A stretch of DNA of 64,000 bases from Diphasiastrum complanatum (Eukaryota > Streptophyta > Lycopodiopsida > Lycopodiales > Lycopodiaceae), in the NCBI GenBank assembly GCA_029204225.1, contig MU832134.1:21591-85590 (forward strand), in the 5' to 3' direction. The position numbers and the translations under genes are program-made. Positions within the stretch are counted from its first letter, which is position 1; the number at the start of each line of letters is the position of its first letter. Shown in pieces: positions 44,801 through 56,464 of the stretch. The notes under the pieces were generated by a model. That model had not been told where the DNA came from. It searched no databases and was given only the letters and a program-made list of their open reading frames with translations.

Positions 44801-46300
44801 GAAATCAAGAGGAAGATGATAAAATCACCGAACCCAAAGTCCCTATTATTTCTATCTAACCAAATATTCTAGAGTGTGACACCTTTGAGACAATACCAAT
44901 AGTTATTGTCAATAATCGTCAAAAACAATATCGTTAACCAAAATATCTAGGTAGGAAAAACTTTTGAACTTAACATGAAATCTATTAATGAAAAGATCAT
45001 AAATAAAGCTCCAAAGAGGCACATGATACGTGAGTTGCCCCTACATATGAATCTAACAAGGAGAGCTTGCTGGATAAATCTAAGGACACAAATATTCAAT
45101 TTTGCAAGCTTGACCTTGCCAAGAGTGTAAAATATAGCTTTCTAATGAGAGGGAGAGTGGTCTTTTTCTTTAGAAGCAAAGAAATAAGACTCAGTTGAAT
45201 AGGTGATTTTACTTTATTTTTCACTATCCTTAAGGAACCATATAGAATTACATATATCGAGGGTAGGTGTTAAATTTGCCTTAGTCACAATAGGAGAAGG
45301 CATAGGTAAGAAAATACCTTCAAGGACAGAAAACCTAAAGTCTTTCTTGAATTGGTCCAAGATTGTGAGAGTAGACAAACTCCATGATATGCACCCATGA
45401 AGAAACTCCTTCACGAGAGGGGCTAAGACATAGTTGTTTCTTTATGAGTTCAAGAGGTTGAGAATTGATGGTGTTAACTTTGGAAAATTGCATGAGTTCA
45501 AGAGGAGAGACAAACTTGCCCCCTAACCACTCAATAAGATCTCCCATGGTTAGAATAACTCTATAAATGGCATCAAAGAAAAGCAACAGAGCTTTCGACT
45601 AGAGGCAAGAGAAGTAGAAGTCAAGAAGGGTGAAGGGGCTAAAAAATCCAAGAAAAAAGGCTCAATTAATTCAAGCCACTAAGCTTAGATGTCTCAATTG
45701 AGAAAGTTCGGGCCATTATTCCAAAGGAGTATAAGAGGAGAAAATGTGTTTCAAAACAATGAGATGAGTAGAAAAAGAAAGGTCCACAAAGTTTCAATAA
45801 GGAATTTTGAAATCAACACACGCTAAGATCCAATTGAATCTATTATGATTAGAAAGAAAGGCAATAAGGAGAAATTGAGGTACCTGAAAACAATGTCGTG
45901 GGAGAGAATATTGGGCTTTAGGAAAAACACCAAGAAGGATAATCATCATGAGAAAGGACAAGGATATTTGATTTGTTTGAGATTAATTAAAGCCAAGACT
46001 TGATAAAAACAAGTTTATTCAATCAAAAGAGAGATCGAGGATTTGTAAAGTTTTGAGGTACACATAAGATCATCAACATAGAATTAAGGGCCCACATGGA
46101 TGTTATGGAAAATGAAGGGGTGGAAAGAGGGAAAGGACTGGAAAATAAGAGGTCCAATGGCAATGGCAAAGATGTAAGGAGATAGGGGGCAAGCTTGTCT
46201 AATGCTATAATAAATAAATAAAAAAGTAGAAGAAAACATGCCTTGATGTAGAAAAGACAAAGTGGTTATCAGAAACCAACGATGTTGGAACATTATTCTG
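44800..46300 (-). pseudogene. Non-LTR (LINE) reverse transcriptase remnant
   Basis: Read on the minus strand from 46300 downward. The RT motif RQACPLSPYIFAIAIGPL is at about 46140-46210. The catalytic YVDD box (YVDDLMCTSK) follows near 46080-46050 in another frame. Downstream parts stay LINE-like to about 45340 (AIYRVILTM, then TINSQPLELIKKQLCL). Many stops and shifts make it dead. Confidence 0.65.
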
Positions 46301-46332
46301 GAGTGAGTGTGTGCATGTGTTCCTTAGTTGGG

Positions 46333-46354
46333 GTGTGTGTGTGTGTGTGTGTGT
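46333..46354. repeat. (TG)n microsatellite
   Basis: Short TG tract between two TGTTCCTTAGTT words, which suggests a small local duplication. Confidence 0.9.
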
Positions 46355-46619
46355 TCCTTAGTTTCTCAATGAATGGACAAAGAGTTGAAATCAAACAAAA
46401 TGTACAATGACAATGCATAGCTTCAAATTGATTCATTAGAAAAAAATCTAAATTTTAAAGTATGGAACTCTTAGCCAACCAAAAACTTTGATTGAGTTGT
46501 AATACAATCAGAGTCATGTCATATGAGAAGAAATTAAATGTGAAAATGCTAGAGCAATTTACAAACATGACTCAATAGCATCAGCAAGTCATATATTGAG
46601 TTCTATAGAAAATCAAACA

Positions 46620-47850
46620 AACCTCGTTATTTGAGACTTTGTCTCTAATATAATTGTATTTTATCTCAATATGCTTTCTCTTAATATATGAGAATAGCAT
46701 TAAGTGACAATGTAATTTTACTTTGATTGTCACAAACTAAGTAGTAGGATTATTTTGAGCGAGTGTTATGTCAAATAATAAAAGTCTTAACCATATTGTG
46801 TCCTTATTAGCATGGCTAGTAACTATATATTCTAATTCAATGGGAGACAATGCTATCAAGGTTTAATTTCAACTATTCCATGAAATATGATCATGATTGA
46901 TCAAGAACACAAATTTTAAAGCCGACTTTCATGTGTCCACATCACCTACCCAGTCAACATCTATGTAACCATGCAAAACAAGGATAATCTCTATATTTGC
47001 TCCTCCATAGCATATACATTAGTCTTTGGTAGCTTATAGATACCTCATAACCCTCACAAAGGCTTTTCAATGGAGAATTCTAAGATTGGACATGAACTAA
47101 CTCAGAGTATTGACAATGAATACATTGTCATATATGGTGCAGATTATTACATACATAAGATACCAAATTATGGAATGATAAGAGTATCCTTTCATTTGCT
47201 CTTTTTCTTCTTTGGTTTGTGGAAAATGCTCCTTTGACAACTTCAATCGGATCCATAAGAGAGTTGGCAGCTTGCAATTTACAATATTATGTTTCAAAAA
47301 TAAATTTTGGATATACTTCTGCTAACTAATATAGATCGTCTTTTTTTCTTTGGCTCTATAAATTTGGATTTCAATATAGTATTGTGTCTTACCAAATCAA
47401 TCATATCAAATTCCTAGAGTAGCATTCTTTTGACATCCTTTCACTAAAATCGTTGTTATTACTAAAAATTAATGTATGATCAACATAATGTGCTTATTAT
47501 AAATGAATCATCAACTAAATTCTGATAGACATTTGAATCAACTGAACTTGGCACAAAATTATGTTTGATCAAGAATGAATAAAATATTGTAAAACCAAGC
47601 TAAGTGATTGTTTGAGTCCATACAATGCTTGAGTCTGCAAACAATATGCTCTTTACCTTTGAGTTCATAACCCTCCAGTTGAGACATGTAAATGTCCTCC
47701 TCAATAACTGCATTCAATAATATTATATGAACATGCATTTGGTGATTCATTTTAAAATTTGCCTGAGCGACTAGTCTTGTCTTTCTTCGATCAATAATAC
47801 CATCAACTTTGTATTTAGTCTATACTGTGAAAATATGTAAACTTTTAGCT
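46620..47850 (-). pseudogene. Degenerate Ty1/copia RT-RNase H remnant
   Basis: The minus strand reads, in order, an RT fragment at 47750-47559 (LNAVIEEDIYMSQLEGY), an RNase H-side fragment at 47297-47097 (PQTKEEKEQMKGYSYHSIIW), and the terminal block near 46730-46640 (KHIEIKYNYIRDKV). The pieces match the same positions of the copia remnant at 1-1960. Confidence 0.75.
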
Positions 47851-49200
47851 AGTAATTTATTGCCAAGTGGCACCATTTTGGATGGCCAAATGTCACACAC
47901 TATTGTACATAGTTAGATACTTATGTAAAAATGATCTAAATATGTTCACATGCTTAGGGGTGGCCGAATTGAGCCCCAAAATCAACGTCCTAAATTGTAG
48001 GCTAATTTAGAGGGATTTTGGTGACAATGCATGTGACACACCTAATACAACCACCAAGTGGGTGTGATTCCTAGATTAGGGGATTAGATGGTAGTTTTAG
48101 GTCTATACCCAACTAAGGATAATTCTAATGCTAAGATCTGAGCTCATTAGATATGGATTTGCAGCTCATTTGTACATATACTTTAAGGAGATCAAGATTC
48201 ATGTTGATTTTGGCAATTTCCTCTTGCAAGTGGAATACATGCTTGATTAGTGTGATGTTTTTTGGGACTATTGAGAAGAACTGAACCTGAAATAGTACTT
48301 TACTTTCCACATGTGTGAGAGGCATGAGGATCAGTTAATGCTAGTTTGATTGTCATGTTCAAAGGCAATTCCCAATCTAGATGCAAAATAGCTAGATTTT
48401 GTAGCAATTCAATCTAAGTGCAATGTTTGATGCCTGATTCATGATTAGAAATTCAAATAAGGTTCATGACCTCTTAATTTAACATTTACTATTAATTCTA
48501 ATTTTTATTAGTTGGCAACTCCACAACAGTCCAAATTTTGTTCTCCATAAGAATTTGCTACTCTCTATCCATTGTTTCTTTCTAGAGGTCTACATTCTCA
48601 ATCTTCAAGACTTACTTCGCAAGGGCTAGTTCTTCATTAAAATAATATGCAGATCCATCAATAAATCGAGTGGGTGAAATCCTAGTTCTTCTTGACCTTC
48701 TTAGATTAACAAGTCAATATTATGGGTTTTAGATAGTAAACCTTAGAGGCTTGCCATTTGAATGTTGCAATGAATGTTTGAAAAGTAAATCAAAATTAGA
48801 AACAACAAAATTATGCATGAAAGGGAAAAATATATCTTGGCACCCTTTTGGTTGTAGATGTAAATATGTAAGATAGAGTTCTTTGACAATTATAAAGGTA
48901 AGATGGTCCCTAGTGTCGGCCCTCCATGGTGCAACGCTTTCTATAGGTCTATCACCCGAGTTTGGTTATTCATCAATTATGGATATTCAAGTGAGCTTTG
49001 CAATGGGGAATCTTACATAGAAGATGGCTCAAGCCATTGACCTCGCAATCTTTATGACAAATGAGTGATGCTAACCAAATTGGCAAGTAAAACTCAATGT
49101 TTCTCTTGGTGGAAACCATTTACCATTACCCCTTTCCTCTCTCTAAAAGAGTGGGGACTACATATGAGTTGACCCTTTCTACTCAAGTGTGGGGATCACC
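47850..49200. other. Spacer, no gene recognised
   Basis: AT-rich, with scattered CACATGTG words. No domain is seen in the short frames here. Confidence 0.5.

Positions 49201-49205
<5 letters not shown>

Positions 49206-49286
<81 letters not shown>
49206..49286. repeat. (CT)n microsatellite
   Basis: Pure CT tract. Before and after it, words such as GTGGGGACCTACTC recur (49290, 49388, 49560), forming a loose local repeat. Confidence 0.97.
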
Positions 49287-49287
<1 letters not shown>

Positions 49288-49399
49288 AGTGGGGACCTAC
49301 TCCATTATTTCTCTCCTAAAAATTGCCACAACCACGTATGCTTTGTCTCTAACCAAGTGTGAGACCACCCATTCTCTCTCTTTTCAAGTGGGGACCTAC

Positions 49400-49560
49400 T
49401 CGGAGCAGCGTAATCCCCACCCTTACTGCCATGGCAGTGCAAGGGCCCTTCCATCCAACAACGGAAGGGCAAGGAGAGATGGGGGCAAGACTCCAGAGGG
49501 GGAGGTGGTAGTGCACCCACCACCACCTTTGGATCATCTATGCACCCTCATATGCTGATC
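49400..49560. repeat. GC-rich foldback patch in a local repeat
   Basis: GGGCCCTTCC and GGAAGGGC (49442-49470) form a short hairpin in otherwise AT-rich DNA. The patch interrupts the GTGGGGACCTACTC-type repeat, so it may be an insertion. Confidence 0.4.
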
Positions 49561-49569
49561 CGGACCTAC

Positions 49570-50730
49570 TCCAATATTTCTCTCCTAAAAAATGCGGGAA
49601 CCACATATGATTTGTCTCTCCCTTATGACTCCAAACCACCTTTTTTTGGTTATGGAATGTTCCAAGATTCATGAAACATTATGAACACTTTTAACAAATT
49701 AGTGCACTTCAAAAATACAAGGCCACAGCTCAAAGTAATCTCTTAAAGTTGATCATAACAAAATAACAAAAAACTGTGAAGTCAATTCAGAAACTTGTAC
49801 ATGTAACATAATATTAATATACTAACGCCAACTGGGTGGTGTGTTCATTTGTTATTTTTTATTGGAACTGGTAGCTTCTCAGTACCACCTTTTCTCAAAG
49901 TCCCTGAGCCCTCCCTCTGGACAATTATTTGTATTCAATTTCAGGCTTCTCCACTATCGTCCATGCGCATGTGCTCAGATGCTGGCTGCCACTGTTGGAA
50001 TCTGGAGGGAGGGTTGACTCCCGACTGGGCCTGAGATGGATCATGGAACGTTGTTTGAGCTTTCTAAGACACTTGGGCATTTTATACTGCCCAGCTTCAC
50101 GCACAATATTGCAAGCTTCAATGCATCATGTCAAAAGAGCTTTTCGTTTCACAGAAGGAATGAAAGTAAAAGTGTCAATTCAAAGACAAAATTCTAAACA
50201 TTACCTACAAAATTAAACAGTAACTTTCAATCTAAAATGTGAACTGAACACTCAAATTTCATCTAAACTCAAAATCTTCTGAAACAGCTTTTAGTTATAA
50301 TATAGAAATCTTATTAAAATCTTCCTGCATTTTGGGTTTGGAAGTTAGAAATGAAACTCAGGGCCTCTCTCAACCTGCCTATCCCATCCCCCATCAACAA
50401 ATCATTTTGAAAGACCAGCAAGGTAAACAAATAAATGGGCAAAAGGGGCTGGCCTTCTGGTTTTCGGGCCAGAATACGCTGGTGACCCACAGCCCACATT
50501 TGAACATTATTCCAAGGCTTTCATGGATGTCCTCTAGGAAATATTAGGATATGTATTATGGGATCATATGGCATGCATGGTGAGCAAAAATAATGAGGCA
50601 TGCAAAATTATCAGCATGCATGGGACCATGGGATGCTTCTCACACATCGTGATACCCTCTAGGTTTGGGGATTAACGAATTTTGGTTGTTTGGACCCAAC
50701 GGTTAAAGGAAGTACTAAAATCCTAAATGC
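49570..50730. other. Spacer, no gene recognised
   Basis: No coding domain or known repeat seen. Confidence 0.5.
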
Positions 50731-50734
50731 CAAG

Positions 50735-51195
50735 TTATTGATTTTGGAACATGTATTCATCGGGCGTTGGCTAGGTTTGGGGATGGGTATTATCGAATTT
50801 GACTAGGTAATATGCATCTAGTTATTGATTTTAAGACAAGTACTTGTTGGGCTTTAATGAGGTGTTGGAACAAACAATTCTTACTATGTTTCACTCATAC
50901 TCGTTGTGTACATCCTTAGAAGCTAATTTTCATGTGTGAGCTCAAAGTCACATCTTTGTGTTTGACTGCATAGTATGTAGGTGGTTATTGATTCTCAAGC
51001 AGGTATTTGTTGGGCTTTGGCCAAGTCTTGGAATAGTTTTTACCAAGTTTAATTTAGACTCATTGTGTACGTCAATAGAAGCTAGTTTTTATGTGTGAGC
51101 TTAAATTCACATATTGGTGTTTGACCAGGTAGTACGCATCTAGTTATTGATTTTAAGATAGGTATTTTGTTAGGCATTGGCCAGGTGTTGGAACA
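50735..51195. repeat. Tandem repeat, about 160-bp unit
   Basis: Units begin TTATTGATTTTAAGA and contain GTTGGGCTTTGGCCAGGTG. They start at about 50735 (short, 87 bp), 50822, 50985 and 51144 (partial). The two full units are about 160 bp and clearly homologous. Confidence 0.85.
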
Positions 51196-51198
51196 GTT

Positions 51199-51705
51199 TG
51201 TTGAAAATTGTCACTTATCACTTGACATTGGTTATTGTAAATATTGATCAAACATTAGAATAATGTTGATGATCTGATTTCACACGTGTGGAGCCTGTTC
51301 CCACGTGTGAAAGGATGTACTTTTCATACTTGTATATATCTGAATTGATTTTGTATCAATCTAGTTAGTGTGAACATGATATGACTAGTTTTTTAGTCAA
51401 GTTGACTAGTCACCTAGAAATTAGCCTTTCCTTGCATGTGCATGAGTAAATGCTCCCACATGGCAAGTGGATGTTCACACGTGTGTATAGAGTACTAGAA
51501 GATAAGAGTTGACCATTTTTCTTAGACCCTATTTTGTAGGGAATATTCCTATATTATAGGAGACTAGCTTTTTGGATTTTAGCCATATTCTAGAAGGTCA
51601 ACTTTTGGATAAGGATCAAGGATGGATCAAATGGATAGATCTGAGTGATGTGGCACTCTTCACACGTGTGAAGACCTGCTGGACTGTACCAGTATGCCTT
51701 GCATT
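51199..51705 (+). mobile_element. LTR-like fragment related to the 30.2-kb element
   Basis: Starts TGTTGAAAATTGTCAC. It shares GTGTGGAGCCTGTTCCCA and the flanking CACGTGTG words with the 30194 LTR. It contains TTCACACGTGTGAA at 51659-51672. It ends against the transposase-like gene. No partner LTR is seen. Confidence 0.45.
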
Positions 51706-53620
51706 AGCTATGGATGACTCTTCTGACTAAATTTGATGAAGAGATCATTGAAGTCAACCCTCGAGCCCGTGTTTCTTTGATGTTTTGTCTGCTCAAAACT
51801 CCTCTATAAAACCATTGAAATATCTCTACCAAGGCATTGCTAAGAACTTTACCTCCACTGTGTCTTGAATTTTTGAAATACGCAGCCTTGGCCCTGTAAT
51901 GACTCTTCTCCATCCCTTGGGTATTCCAAATAACCAATGATCCATATGTCTTTGAAAACCAAGGTCCATGAGCGTACAAAATGTGTTGTTTGCAAAAGAA
52001 TCTAATTAGTACATTTCACTTGGATAGAACTTACAAAGAAAAAAATAAAGACAAAACATTGACCATATAATGAGTGATGTGTGTTTCTCCCCATGCATCA
52101 ATCATCAATCGAGTGAATGCTTGTACTTCTGTCTGATATCTATCCTCCCTTAAATCTTTTTTATTGATAGTCATTGACAAAGCATCAAATGCTTGCCACA
52201 CCTTTGCACGTGTGGCAGCCATACGGGGATCCGAGCCAATATTTGTTGTTCATTCACACACTCCCTTCCAATACTCCCATTGAAGACTACTTTCTCGTCC
52301 AGTATGATTGACAAGAAATGCATTCCTTTTGCGTCCCCCATGGAAACTTTTGCCGGCAAGTCTTGAGTTTTTCCACTCAACTCAACGTCCTTGGAAAGAT
52401 TCACATGGCTTCCATGAAGTCCCATTTCTGATAACAGTACCTCTAGATTTCGAATGCTAACATCCGCGCGTGATTTGGGTTGCATATTCCATGCATAGCA
52501 ACAATGCAAATATAACAACTTGTCCAATATCCGCAATTCACCATGCATCGTGCAAAAATGGACTCTTTCGAGAGGAATCTCTAATACGGGACTCCATGCT
52601 TTGTCTAGATTGTGCCGGTTTGGTGAAACTTGTTGGTTGCAATGCAACACACCTTTACTTCGGCCACTTTCAGACATACAATATATGCAAAAATGTTTGG
52701 CATTTGCACTGATCCCGCAACCAAACATGCATTTTAGGGTCTTCAAATCGGCAGCTAAGTGCCATTCCACAGTAGAATTTTGGCCATCAACACTTAGCAA
52801 TTGTCCTCCATTTTGTGCTTGTATTACCTTGGATATATTGCATCGTTCAAATACCCACTTCAACACATCGTGGTCTCTTTATGAACTTTGAATGCAGGTA
52901 TCCACCATATATGATTTTTGGATTGCACACTAAATTTATTGGACTCACTTCCAGTTGACTCCTGCAATGCTTGGTTCATCAATGTGATTGTGACACGTTC
53001 TAGTTTGTGACCTTCTACGATCTCCGCTTAATCCAACTTAATGACAAATATAGCTTTGCCTCTAATATCTGCAATACCAAATTCTTGTAAATAACATACA
53101 ATTATTGTTGCTTATGAAAAATAGAAAAATAATAATTGATATTGTTGTGAAACGAACTCATTATCTCTTTTGACATTGTAATGTCGTATCATCATTGCTT
53201 GGACCTTTTCCAGATCCAAAAATATATTGTTGTATTGGTTATAATGAAAATGAACAATAGATCCCTTTTGCTTGCTGGATATCTTAAAAGTATCCTGAAT
53301 ATGGAAGACACCTAATTCATTTTCTATAAATGAATTGGATTCTCGCTTTGTAGTTTGAAGCAATTTGTAAGCAGGTAATATTTGATGTCGTTTCAATCCG
53401 TTTTGGTCAGATTTTTTCATAAATTTTTTCAATGCTCTATATCCTTTTCGACTCACACCTCCTTGATCTCATGCATAAACTATTTCTCTAACATTTGGAT
53501 TCGGTTGAAACCCGGTAGCAAGTCTTCTTGCAATCTTTAAACGAAATGAATCACTCGTTTCATTTTCCACAATCTACATCAAATCTTTACCCTTCATGAA
53601 TTGCTTCATATGTTTGGTGC
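51704..53620 (-). pseudogene. Transposase-like gene of an unnamed family, copy 2 (better preserved)
   Basis: Minus-strand pieces in order: RLKIARRLATGF and GGVSRKGYRALKKF (53560-53400, one TGA between); NNIFLDLEKVQ (about 53220); FVIKLD...KLERVTITLMN (about 53070-53000); NHIWWIPAFK; WHLAADLKTLKCM with CIYCM (52780-52680); VHFCTMHGELRILDKLLYLH (about 52550); ITHYMV (about 52060). After a probable intron comes HGPWFSKTYG, TQGMEKSHYRAK and IFQWFYR (51979-51740). Candidate acidic residues are Asp of IKLD, Asp of ADLK and Glu of QGMEK, with a C-x2-C pair between the second and third. This order fits a DDE/RNase H-like transposase, but the family is not one I can name. Frameshifts and stops make it inactive. 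Confidence 0.65.
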
Positions 53621-53639
53621 TTTGAAAATGATCTCAAGC

Positions 53640-53980
53640 AATGTTATTCAAAAATTCTTTCGTCAATCTCTTGTGTATGTATATATGAAGAACACACATG
53701 TGAAAGGATTTGATGTGATTCATCATAGTTTATGAGATATGATTTTTTGAATAAGTCTTTGAAATGCACACTTTTGTGTGCATTTTGAAATGACTCTAGT
53801 GTTAAGTCTTATTAGATGTATTTGGGCACTCATTGGCCTATTATCCTTATTAAGGTACTTCAAAGGGCCTAAAGAGGAAACTGCCTTATTCTTAAGGCTA
53901 ATAGCTCCTTTTGGGCCTATCAAAGTTTACACTGGATATTATAATGCATTTCTAACACAGATGTACTAAAAGAACATGAC
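53640..53980 (-). mobile_element. Partial 3' LTR of a chromovirus remnant
   Basis: On the minus strand a purine tract (TTTAGGAGGAG) is followed at about 53980 by TGTCATGTTC, a normal 3' LTR start. The LTR runs into the transposase-like gene and has no visible end. Confidence 0.5.
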
Positions 53981-53989
53981 ACTCCTCCT

Positions 53990-54740
53990 AAATTTTTGTC
54001 CTCGAGAATGAAGACATCTGCTTTGTAGACTCGAATGCTCCAATTAAGTAGTCTTGATTGAGAATATCATATCCAACAACTTCATGGTAGTAGTCATGGC
54101 CATTGTTGAATAAATGAGCTATTGACCCAAGAATTGTCTTCATCAGGGAGGTTTTTCCAATGAATTAGATATTCTTTGATATCTTGCCATTTCGCAATAC
54201 CTTGTCCGATATCCAACAACTTTGGCTAGTTCCAAAACCAAATTACTTTATGATCCAAAGGTGGTAGTGTAACAATTGTAGTTGAGTGTTCTCCCAGGCT
54301 TTTCTTCAAAAGAGAGACATGAAACACTCGATGCATACGGGTTGTTAGTGGTAATCCAATTCATAATTCAACTCCCCAATCTTCTTCAAAATCTTGAAAG
54401 TTCCATATAATGTTGGATTTCATTGACCAATGTTGACAAATCCACACTAACGGGTTGTAATGGTTCATGGCCATGTAATGAAAAGAAGGGTGTCATACCA
54501 GTTGACACGTGGAGTGTTGTTATAACAAAATTTAGCTAAGTACAACCACTCTATCCACCTTGTCTAATGATCTAAAACAAAATGTCATGGATAGAATTCC
54601 AACTATTGCTTAACCCTTTTTGTTTGTCCATCAGTTTCTGGATGAAATGATGTACTTAAGCACAATTTAGTGTCCAACTTGTACATTAAAACTTTTCAGA
54701 AAGTGAAAATAAATTTGACATCTTTGTCGCAATTCCATGT
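53990..54740 (-). pseudogene. Ty3/gypsy chromovirus integrase end plus chromodomain
   Basis: The minus-strand translation gives HPETDGQTKRVKQ (about 54650) and WLYLAKFCYNNTP (about 54545) from the integrase. Then comes a chromodomain core EYLIHWKNLPDEDNSWV (about 54165-54115). Stops and shifts intervene. The chromodomain marks the chromovirus branch. Confidence 0.7.
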
Positions 54741-54828
54741 AATTTGAAGATGTTATTGTAAAAACCTTGTAGATTAACTGAACTTCAAAGATCTTCAAAC
54801 TTCAAACTTCAAAGATCTGGATTCAGCA

Positions 54829-56095
54829 TCACATCTGAAAATTGTCAGACTTGGCCTCAATCGCCTTATTTGTCCACTTCAAAGAATCAGGTTCTTTTAT
54901 TAGAGTTTGAAGCTGTGTTTCGAGAGAACGATTTTGTTCAATCAGTTTCGAGTTGTTTGATTCGAGCGAATCAATATTCTCGTAGGACTCATTTAGAGAG
55001 TCTTGGCATCTCCTTTCTGAGTTAATAAACTCCATGGTGATTTTTTGGTAGTACTTGTCCAATTCATAGATTTCAGCCACTAAGTTCTTGGCTTTCTTTG
55101 TCATGGTTCGAAACCACTGGGGTTGGTTGTCTGGTTCATCTTCATCTTCCACAGGTGCCCCAGTGTCGCCTTCAGCAACTGCTCGAGCCTTTCCAGATGT
55201 GTCGGATTGAGTTGCATCATCATCCGAGGTAGATGCACTCGGTTGCTTCTGAGATGTGGAAGCAGATGCTGGCTTTGAAGAATCAGCAGCAGCAGCAGCA
55301 GCTCCATTTGTATCCATAGCATTAGTATCAACTGCAGCTTGTTGTGAAGGTGCAGTATCTATCTCCATAGTAGCTGCTACTTTGACCGATGGTGCAACAT
55401 CTGCTGCAATCGGAATAGGCATGGTCAGGAGGCTGGAAAGATCAATTGGCTTTGGAGCCAACATTCTTCCCGTCAGCATGGTTTTCTCTTGCTTAGTCAA
55501 AATTTCGAAATGAGTGCACAATCGAGAAACATGTGCTCTGACTCCAGAAAACTTTTGGTGTTTGATCCATCGCAAAAAAAGCCTTGTATGTAATAACTCC
55601 GAAGCAAACTAGATTACCCGCTAATGTGTCCAATATATAACCAAAATTTTGAACTAAAATTGTCGCATCCACATCCGTCAAAAATATTGCTTGATTGGCA
55701 TATTTACAGAACAGTTTGAATGTCATATCTTTGATCGTTGAGATTTTGTATCCCTTCGTGGGTATGAAACAATTGCTCAAAAAATGTGCTGCTTCATCTA
55801 CTGAGTCTTTGTTTGTCGCAACAATCTTCCCATCCAATGGTAATCCGAGGGCTGTGTAGAACATGTCTTCAGTAATGGTGAAAAATTTGCCTCTCACATG
55901 TACTTTGAAGTCTACCTCAAAGATGGAGTGGATGGAGTTCACAGATTCTATACTAACTTCAGATAGGATGATGGAAGGATCCACTTTCAGATCACCCAAC
56001 CTGCATCGATCCAAATAGGACTGGATGGATGTCAGGCGAATTCATGCGCGTGCTTTCCAGATGATAGTAGAGCTAGAGCTCGATCCAAAAGCCAT
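54829..56095 (-). pseudogene. Additional ORF of a gypsy element (plant-transposon-protein-like N-term, coiled-coil C-term)
   Basis: The likely start is the ATG at 56095 (MAFGSSSST). A TGA sits 17 codons in, and the frame then continues to about 55530, where a frameshift joins it to the frame ending at 54829. The N-terminal half has VHVRGKFFTITEDMFYTALG, typical of the plant mobile-domain-like proteins found in retroelements. The middle is Ala/Ser/Thr/Asp-rich and acidic. The last 100 residues form a long coiled coil. It lies 3' of the integrase in the same orientation, so it may be the extra ORF of the gypsy element. Confidence 0.55.
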
Positions 56096-56464
56096 TGCAT
56101 TGAGTGATTGATGACAGCTCCGCAGATCGCAATAGGGCGTACAACATCGCTTTGATCGTAGAGAGAGTGAGCGCAAGAAAGCATGTAATCGCAAGAAGAA
56201 AGTGTAAGGAAGAAAAATGAAAAATAATGATGATATGCAGTAGCGGTGTGGAAGGGATGATGATGTGGCATGGTGACATGACATCTGTCATCTCCATTTA
56301 TGGAGGACCTGCATGGCTCAGAGTTTCAAACTATGATTTGACAGATCAATCTTAATGACGGAAGATCGTTTGTGAAAAGAAAAGAAATAAATAAATAAGA
56401 AACAATATCCGTTTTGATATGTGATTGCACACACGTGTGAATAATGTTCACATGGCCATCATCT

